19,495 nt of DNA from GCA-002772825 sp964560655 (GTDB lineage Bacteria > Patescibacteriota > Minisyncoccia > GCA-002772825): the NCBI GenBank assembly GCA_964560655.1, contig CAZLLR010000015.1, positions 1 through 19,495 on the forward strand. Direction: 5' to 3'. Position 1 is the first letter of the stretch, and every line of letters begins with the position of its first letter. The notes under the pieces are model-generated. The model had not been told where the DNA came from and ran no database searches. It saw only the letters and a list, made by a program, of their open reading frames with translations. Made by a program: the position numbers and the translations under genes. Of the stretch, positions 15,469 to 19,495 are shown one piece after another.

Positions 15469-16050
15469 ATGAAAATTCTATATATAATAATAGCGGTAGC
15501 TGTAATCATCTTAGTGTGGGTAATAGCCATCTATAATAGTCTTATTAAGTTTGTTAACCGTGCTCGTGAGGCTTGGTCTGATATTGATGTCCAACTAAAG
15601 AGAAGATATGATCTTATCCCTAATCTTGTGGAGGCGGTAAAAGGTTATGCAGCTCATGAGAAAGACACCCTAGATGCTGTTGTATCTGCGCGCGCTAAAG
15701 CGACTCAGATGACAATAGACCCTTCAAATATTACTCCAGAGCAGATACAGGCCTTCAGTTCTTCTCAGGTGGATTTGTCTCAAGCCTTAGGGCGATTACT
15801 TGCTTTGTCTGAGAGTTACCCAGACCTTAAAGCGAACACTAATTTCTTAGAACTTCAGCGTGAGCTATCTGACACAGAGAACAAGATCCAAGCAGCGCGT
15901 CGTTTTTACAACGGCAATATTCGTGACTTAAATATAAAGATAGAATCCTTTCCTTCAAATCTAATCGCTTCTTTGTTTAAATTTAAGAAGATGGAATTCT
16001 TCGAGCTAGAAGAAGAAGCCACTAAAGAACCAGTGAAAGTTAGTTTCTAA
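15469..16050 (+). CDS. lemA: LemA family protein
   Basis: 193 aa. An N-terminal membrane anchor (about 3-22) is followed by a mostly helical domain carrying the LemA signature: NRAREAWSDIDVQLKRRYDLIPNLVEAVKGY spans 30-60, and later TENKIQAARRFYNGNIRDLN (136-155) and the FPSN turn (161-164). The family's biochemical role is unclear; it is often found beside M48 proteases, as here, and is thought to take part in membrane-protein quality control. ATG 15469 is preferred over the in-frame TTG at 15454 because it places the hydrophobic segment at the N-terminus and has GGTGGA at a proper distance. Its stop codon touches the ATG of the protease gene. Confidence 0.95.
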   Translation: MKILYIIIAVAVIILVWVIAIYNSLIKFVNRAREAWSDIDVQLKRRYDLIPNLVEAVKGYAAHEKDTLDAVVSARAKATQMTIDPSNITPEQIQAFSSSQVDLSQALGRLLALSESYPDLKANTNFLELQRELSDTENKIQAARRFYNGNIRDLNIKIESFPSNLIASLFKFKKMEFFELEEEATKEPVKVSF

Positions 16051-16962
16051 ATGGCGACTCTATATACACAACAAGATAAGAATATTAGGAAGACTTGGAT
16101 GCTCTTCGTTATCTTTTTAGTTGTAGTGATAGGTATAGGCTGGGCTTTCAGTTGGGTTTACCAATCTCCGGGAATCTTATACTTCGCTATCATCTTCAGT
16201 TTGTTTATGAATTTCTTTAGTTATTGGTATTCGGATAAGATTATTTTAAAGATCTCTGGCGCTACGCCGGCTTTGAGAGAGACCCATAGAGAGATATACA
16301 ACATAGTGGAAAACTTAAGTATTACCGCTGGCCTGCCTATGCCGAAGATTTATATTATACAAGATCCTGCTCCCAACGCTTTTGCCACAGGGAGAAACAA
16401 AGAGCATGCGGTGGTGGCGGTGACCTCTGGGCTCCTGAGTATCCTTAATAAGTCTGAGCTAGAGGGTGTAGTAGCTCACGAGCTTTCACACATAGGCAAT
16501 AAGGATATCCTCATATCAACAGTTATTGTGGTGCTAGTCGGCTTTATAGTGCTTCTCTCAGATATGTTTATTAGATTTTCTATATTTGGGCACAGAGGAA
16601 GAAGTAGGGAAGGTGGCGGGCGTCTTCAACTTATAATGACTGTCGTGGGTATAGTGCTTGCTATCCTTGCTCCTTTGGTTGCAAGTTTAATCCAGCTTGC
16701 TATCTCAAGGAAGAGAGAATTTTTAGCTGATGCCTCAGGAGCTCTTCTTACTCGTTACCCAGAGGGACTTGCCTCGGCTCTTCTGAAGATCTCTACATAT
16801 CCTAGGCCAGTGAAGAAGGTAAGTAATGCTACAGCGCATCTTTTCATCTCTAGTCCTTTTGGTGGTAAGGGAAAGAAAGGCTGGCTTAGGGGACTTTTTA
16901 TGACTCATCCGCCAGTAGAGGAGAGAATAAAAGCACTTAAAGGTTCAGGTAATTATATATAA
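16051..16962 (+). CDS. htpX: HtpX-like M48 family membrane metalloprotease
   Basis: Zinc protease of the cytoplasmic membrane that degrades damaged membrane proteins; 303 aa, close to the family norm. Membrane helices at about 15-36, 42-62, 154-172 and 194-217. The HEXXH zinc motif HELSH lies at 143-147, with the third ligand Glu223 in REFLADASGA. The family C-terminal THPPVEERIKAL (285-296) is present. The gene starts on the base after the lemA stop and is followed 1 nt later by the GGDEF gene, a tightly coupled operon. LemA-M48 pairing is common in bacteria and supports both calls. I see no missing catalytic residue. Confidence 0.95.
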   Translation: MATLYTQQDKNIRKTWMLFVIFLVVVIGIGWAFSWVYQSPGILYFAIIFSLFMNFFSYWYSDKIILKISGATPALRETHREIYNIVENLSITAGLPMPKIYIIQDPAPNAFATGRNKEHAVVAVTSGLLSILNKSELEGVVAHELSHIGNKDILISTVIVVLVGFIVLLSDMFIRFSIFGHRGRSREGGGRLQLIMTVVGIVLAILAPLVASLIQLAISRKREFLADASGALLTRYPEGLASALLKISTYPRPVKKVSNATAHLFISSPFGGKGKKGWLRGLFMTHPPVEERIKALKGSGNYI

Positions 16963-16963
16963 T

Positions 16964-17563
16964 ATGGATAAAGATAAAGAAATAAAAAGACTTAAAGCGG
17001 AGATAGAGAAGCTTAAGAAACTCGTCGTAGAAGACGAGTTAACAGGTGTCTTAAACCGCAAAGGTATAAATGAGGACTTAGACGCGATCTTCAACGAAGC
17101 TAAAGCTCTTTCCTCTAAGAAGTACAAGAGGAGGTTCCATATCGATAACTTTTCTATGGTCTTTATAGACGCGGACGACTTTAAGAAAGTTAATGATACT
17201 TATGGACATGACGTGGGAGACGAGGTCTTGCAGGGTATAGCGCATTTCCTAAAGAAGAAGATGAGAAGTATAGATGTGGTTGGTCGCTTAGGTGGAGAGG
17301 AGTTTGTGATAGCTATGCTTGGTGCTACTGAGAGTGAGGCTTATGAGAAAGCCAATGATATCCGCAAAGGGATAAAATACGACTTGAAGATAAAGGGTCA
17401 TAAGGACTTACAAGTCACTGTAAGCGTAGGAGTAGCTTCTGTGGACAAGGCAAAGCCGAAGAGCGTTGAAGAGCTTATCGCTTTTTCTGACAAGGCGATG
17501 TATGAGGCAAAGCACAATAGAGGAAAGGACAATGTGGTAAAGTATAGTGAACTTAAAAAGTAG
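16964..17563 (+). CDS. Stand-alone GGDEF diguanylate cyclase
   Basis: Makes cyclic di-GMP from two GTP. 199 aa: a short charged helix (about 1-22, likely a coiled coil for dimerising), then one GGDEF domain. Seen directly: DELTGVLNR (24-32), metal-site FIDADDFKKVND (67-78), the active-site loop GGEEF (110-114) and the inhibitory I-site RxxD at 101-104, placed exactly five residues before it. All of these are intact, so an active, product-inhibited enzyme is expected. There is no membrane segment, PAS, GAF or receiver domain, so the input signal is not evident. A basic insertion of about 12 residues (51-62) precedes the metal-site strand. The start is 1 nt after the protease stop, in the lemA-htpX operon. 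Confidence 0.93.
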   Translation: MDKDKEIKRLKAEIEKLKKLVVEDELTGVLNRKGINEDLDAIFNEAKALSSKKYKRRFHIDNFSMVFIDADDFKKVNDTYGHDVGDEVLQGIAHFLKKKMRSIDVVGRLGGEEFVIAMLGATESEAYEKANDIRKGIKYDLKIKGHKDLQVTVSVGVASVDKAKPKSVEELIAFSDKAMYEAKHNRGKDNVVKYSELKK

Positions 17564-17588
17564 GTATTTATAATATTGATATATAAAT

Positions 17589-17972
17589 ATGATGATAGAA
17601 AAGCATTTTGAGGAATTTGATAAAGAGGCTTTTAATAAGGAAACTTTTGAGGACTCAAGGATAGACGATGCTTTTGATATCCTTGATGAAGGTCCGGAGC
17701 CTCATTTTGATGATATAAAAGTTAGAAAGGATCTTACTTCTCTTGAGTTTGAAGCGGCGGAGAAATTTAAAAAAGAAGAACTTACAGAAGAGGAAGTTTC
17801 TAGAATGCTTGAAAAGGTGGCCGAATTGGGAGAACATAATCCAAGGTATACATTTCTTGCTGGGCTTAAGAATAAGATTCTAAGTGAGAAAGGCAGAGAA
17901 AGAGTTGAAGAGTTAAGGAGGAAAAGAGAGAGAGGTGAGAAGAAAGAAGGGTCCGGAATGTTTGATTTTTAA
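17589..17972 (+). CDS. Short charged, mostly helical protein of unknown function
   Basis: 127 aa (126 if the second ATG at 17592 is used). The first half is strongly acidic with several Phe residues (about 1-55). The second half is predicted helical with alternating Glu and Lys/Arg (about 56-120), ending in a Gly-Ser-Gly-Met-Phe-Asp-Phe tail. No membrane segment, Cys or known motif was seen. It follows the GGDEF gene by 25 nt, a gap with TATAAT at 17569-17574, so it could be co-transcribed or have its own weak promoter. Its stop lies 7 nt before tRNA-Ser. It could be a small adaptor; I do not recognise the family. Confidence 0.7.
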   Translation: MMIEKHFEEFDKEAFNKETFEDSRIDDAFDILDEGPEPHFDDIKVRKDLTSLEFEAAEKFKKEELTEEEVSRMLEKVAELGEHNPRYTFLAGLKNKILSEKGRERVEELRRKRERGEKKEGSGMFDF

Positions 17973-17979
17973 TTTTTAT

Positions 17980-18064
17980 GGAGGCGTCGCATAGTGGCCT
18001 AGTGCGCTCGCTTGGAAAGCGGGTATACCGCAAGGTATCGGAGGTTCGAATCCTCTCGCCTCCG
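17980..18064 (+). tRNA. tRNA-Ser (GGA anticodon)
   Basis: An 85-nt class II tRNA. Acceptor arms GGAGGCG and CGCCTCC pair perfectly, with discriminator G, as expected for serine. The anticodon stem CTCGC/GCGGG closes the 7-nt loop TTGGAAA, giving GGA at its centre. The long variable arm (ATACC GCAA GGTAT) is typical of Ser tRNAs, and the T arm is GAGG-TTCGAAT-CCTC. CCA is not encoded (CAGT follows the discriminator). The first 29 nt recur exactly at 19467-19495. Confidence 0.95.
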
Positions 18065-18071
18065 CAGTGTG

Positions 18072-18129
18072 CGGGAGAAAGCGGGTATACCGCAAGGTAT
18101 TGCGGGTTCAAACCCTGTCCCCTTCGCCA
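18072..18129 (+). pseudogene. 3' half of a second tRNA-Ser (remnant)
   Basis: Bases 18077-18100 repeat exactly 24 nt of the intact tRNA-Ser (18015-18038: end of anticodon loop, 3' anticodon stem and variable arm). A different T arm follows (GGGTTCAAACCC) and a 3' acceptor strand CCCCTTC with discriminator G and an encoded CCA (18127-18129). The matching 5' half, which would need a GAAGGGG strand, is absent. It reads as the back half of another Ser isoacceptor left by recombination. Confidence 0.75.
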
Positions 18130-18137
18130 ATTTGTTC

Positions 18138-18166
18138 AACGGCTAACATCTTTTATGTTAGCCGTT
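18138..18166 (+). terminator. Palindrome after the tRNA block, CAACGGCT family, fourth copy
   Basis: A 12-bp stem AACGGCTAACAT (18138-18149) with ATGTTAGCCGTT (18155-18166), loop CTTTT. The outer arm again carries CAACGGCT. Only a short T stretch (ATTTCT) follows, so termination is plausible but weaker than for the copA copy. It starts 8 nt after the CCA of the tRNA remnant. Confidence 0.65.
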
Positions 18167-18189
18167 CGGAATTTCTAAACCTAAATGGC

Positions 18190-18339
18190 TATTTTTAGCG
18201 ATTTCTTGGATAAAGATTTTAAAAATGTCGCAATAGACTTAAAATAATGTCGCAATAAAGCCCTTATTTTTAGCGATTTCTTGGATAAAGACTTGAAAAA
18301 TGTCGCAATTATGATTGAAAAATGTCGCAATTAATGCTA
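18190..18339 (+). repeat. 75-bp tandem duplication with four AATGTCGCAAT boxes upstream of fic
   Basis: Two head-to-tail units, 18190-18264 and 18265-18339. Their first 27 nt are identical (18190-18216 and 18265-18291). Each unit holds two copies of AATGTCGCAAT, 22 nt apart: 18224, 18246, 18299 and 18321. The last copy fills the spacer of the fic promoter. Best read as an operator array for the winged-helix domain of the Fic protein or for an unlinked regulator. Confidence 0.8.
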
Positions 18340-18343
18340 TAAA
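18315..18343 (+). promoter_or_regulatory. fic promoter with operator in the spacer, apparently leaderless
   Basis: TTGAAA (18315-18320), exactly 17 nt, then TATAAA (18338-18343) preceded by a TG extended -10 (TGC). The ATG at 18350 lies 6 nt later, so little or no leader is expected. AATGTCGCAAT occupies 18321-18331, directly after the -35 box, where a bound protein would exclude RNA polymerase. Confidence 0.7.
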
Positions 18344-18349
18344 TTATAT

Positions 18350-19396
18350 ATGATCAAAAAACAAGAAAGACAAAATAAAATCATTTCTTTTATAGAAGAA
18401 AAAAAAGAAGTATCATCATCTGATATTTTGTCTTTTTTGAGTGTAAATATTGACAGAAAAACCCTACAAAGAGATTTAAAAGAATTGGAAGAAAAGTTTT
18501 TAATTTTTAAAAAAGGTTTGGGAAGAGGCACGGCTTATTCTTTGTCTGCTCATTATGAGATTTTAAAAAAAGTTGATGTTGAAGAATATTTTTCCACTCC
18601 TTATACAGAAAGAAAAGTGAAAGAAAGTTTTAACTTTGATATTTTTAAGATTTTAGAAAATGATATTTTTACAAATGAGGAGCAAGTAAAATTGGAAAAT
18701 TTACAAAGTAAATTTATAAAGAATTTCTCAAAATATGATAGTCAAACTCTTATTAATAAAGAATTTGAAAGAATTATGATTGAATTTTCTTGGAAGTCTT
18801 CAGCGATAGAAGGTAATACTTATTCACTTTTAAGTACGGAAGCTTTGATTAAGGAAAATGTTGCTGGAAAAGGAAAAACTGAAAAAGAGACTCAAATGAT
18901 TTTAAATCATAAAGATGCCTTTAACGAGGCTATCCAAAGCAAAGAGAGGTTTAAAAAATTAAATTATTCTGATATTGAATATATTCATTCTGTTTTAACT
19001 AAAAAACTTAATATCACAAAGAATATTAGGAATAAACCTTTTGGAATTACTGGTACAAAATACAAACCATTAGATAATGAACATCAAATTAAAGAAGCGC
19101 TTGAAAAAATGACTGATTTGATAAATAAAAAAGAATTGTTTATTGAAAAAGCTTTTATTGAATTGATTCTAATTTCTTATATTCAAGCTTTTGAGGATGG
19201 GAATAAAAGGACGGCTCGAATGCTTTCTAACGCAATTTTATTGGCATACAATTCAATCCCACTTTCTTATAGAATCGTAGATGTTGAGGAATACAAAAAA
19301 GCAATCTTATTGTTTTATGAAATAAATAACATTTCATATTTTAAACAGATATTTATAGATCAATTTGAAGATGCTGTAAAAAATTATTTTAATTAG
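18350..19396 (+). CDS. Fic-family protein with N-terminal winged helix, catalytic His replaced by Gln
   Basis: 348 aa. An N-terminal winged-helix DNA-binding region (about 6-66: helix-turn-helix near 22-50, then a Gly/Arg wing at 56-65). A helical linker is followed by a Fic domain (about 145-300). The inhibitory helix motif (S/T)xxxE(G/N) is present as Ser150...Glu154-Gly155, in SSAIEGN. The flap region is near 230-245. The core motif reads IQAFEDGNKRTAR (278-290): the family expects HxFx(D/E)GNxRxxR, and the His position is Gln279 (codon CAA at 19184-19186). Fic enzymes usually attach AMP to proteins and need that His, so this one may be inactive, altered in chemistry, or chiefly a regulator. 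The gene is strikingly AT-rich: one 60-base stretch (18661-18720) has 12 G+C against 28 in a GGDEF stretch (17401-17460), which suggests transfer. It stands alone between two tRNA-Ser copies. Confidence 0.88.
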   Translation: MIKKQERQNKIISFIEEKKEVSSSDILSFLSVNIDRKTLQRDLKELEEKFLIFKKGLGRGTAYSLSAHYEILKKVDVEEYFSTPYTERKVKESFNFDIFKILENDIFTNEEQVKLENLQSKFIKNFSKYDSQTLINKEFERIMIEFSWKSSAIEGNTYSLLSTEALIKENVAGKGKTEKETQMILNHKDAFNEAIQSKERFKKLNYSDIEYIHSVLTKKLNITKNIRNKPFGITGTKYKPLDNEHQIKEALEKMTDLINKKELFIEKAFIELILISYIQAFEDGNKRTARMLSNAILLAYNSIPLSYRIVDVEEYKKAILLFYEINNISYFKQIFIDQFEDAVKNYFN

Positions 19397-19466
19397 TAAA
19401 TTATGGACGAAGTAGAAGCAAGAGATGAAGAATGAGTAGTTACAAATCGCAATCCCTTCACACTGC
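19397..19466. other. Spacer between fic and the second tRNA-Ser
   Basis: 70 nt with no hairpin terminator and only a 10-codon frame (19403-19435), too short to support as a gene. Its last 8 nt, CACACTGC, are the inverse of the GCAGTGTG that follows the first tRNA-Ser; with the acceptor stems this gives a 15-bp inverted match (18057-18071 and 19459-19473). Confidence 0.5.
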
Positions 19467-19495
19467 GGAGGCGTCGCATAGTGGCCTAGTGCGCT
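19467..19495 (+). tRNA. Second tRNA-Ser copy, cut by the window end
   Basis: 29 nt identical to the first 29 nt of the tRNA-Ser at 17980: acceptor strand GGAGGCG, D arm and the start of the anticodon stem. The rest is outside the window, so whether the copy is complete and has the same anticodon cannot be seen. An end inside a repeat could also reflect where an assembly stopped. Confidence 0.7.

Noticed and set aside
17866..18111. Minus-strand open frame of 81 codons across tRNA-Ser
   Set aside because: Its GGERIRTSDTLRYTRFP-type protein is a well-known false translation of a Ser tRNA read backwards; the tRNA fold explains the conservation.
17978..18178. Plus-strand open frame of 66 codons covering tRNA-Ser and the remnant
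   Set aside because: It lies over the tRNA and the half tRNA, with no coding features of its own.
18190..18339. Possible CRISPR array
   Set aside because: The repeats are a single 75-bp tandem duplication with two short boxes per unit, not regular repeats with unique spacers, and no cas gene is present.
19403..19435. 10-codon frame after fic
   Set aside because: Too short and without any start signal to be supported as a gene.
1..19495. Recoding of TGA as an amino acid
   Set aside because: All recognised genes are full length with TAA or TAG stops and no in-frame TGA, so nothing requires recoding.

Overview
The window looks like part of the small, AT-rich chromosome of a Candidate Phyla Radiation bacterium (Patescibacteria, probably a Parcubacteria-type lineage). 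I infer this from the gene set and gene style, not from a marker gene. Genes are tightly packed and run in long same-strand strings. Many starts lack a Shine-Dalgarno sequence. The efflux system has a membrane-fusion protein but no outer-membrane channel gene nearby. Several membrane proteins have the short, AT-rich look of that group. All 18 stop codons I can read are TAA or TAG. The window opens inside a gene and closes inside a tRNA, so it may be a whole contig.

Layout: (1) 1-2157, a copper-type P1B ATPase missing its first codons, then a likely 37-residue membrane protein and a strong palindromic terminator. (2) 2401-5931, minus strand, a three-gene MacA/MacB-type efflux operon (adaptor, ATPase, permease). 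(3) 6135-6623, a divergent membrane-anchored protein of unknown function with two cysteines outside the membrane. (4) 6782-12985, minus strand: secG, a membrane-anchored family 5 solute-binding protein, RNase J, an MFS protein and trpS. (5) 13104-15211, groES and groEL from a strong promoter, with a long AT-rich hairpin between them and a dense block of hairpins after groEL. (6) 15469-17972, lemA, an HtpX-like M48 protease, a compact GGDEF diguanylate cyclase and a short acidic protein, almost without gaps. (7) 17980-19495, tRNA-Ser(GGA), a 3' half-tRNA remnant, a 75-bp tandem repeat carrying four copies of AATGTCGCAAT, a Fic-family gene with an N-terminal winged helix, and the first 29 nt of a second identical tRNA-Ser.

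Most of the window is housekeeping: protein export (SecG), folding (GroESL), membrane-protein quality control (LemA/M48), RNA decay (RNase J), translation (TrpS) and efflux. The accessory part is the last 1.4 kb. This AT-rich cassette lies between two tRNA-Ser copies. Its Fic protein keeps the N-terminal inhibitory motif but has Gln in place of the catalytic His, and it appears to be controlled by an operator array, one copy of which sits exactly between the -35 and -10 boxes.

Two themes run through the window. A family of four intergenic palindromes shares the arm CAACGGCT. Several promoters have their -10 box only 6-8 nt before the start codon, which suggests leaderless mRNAs.
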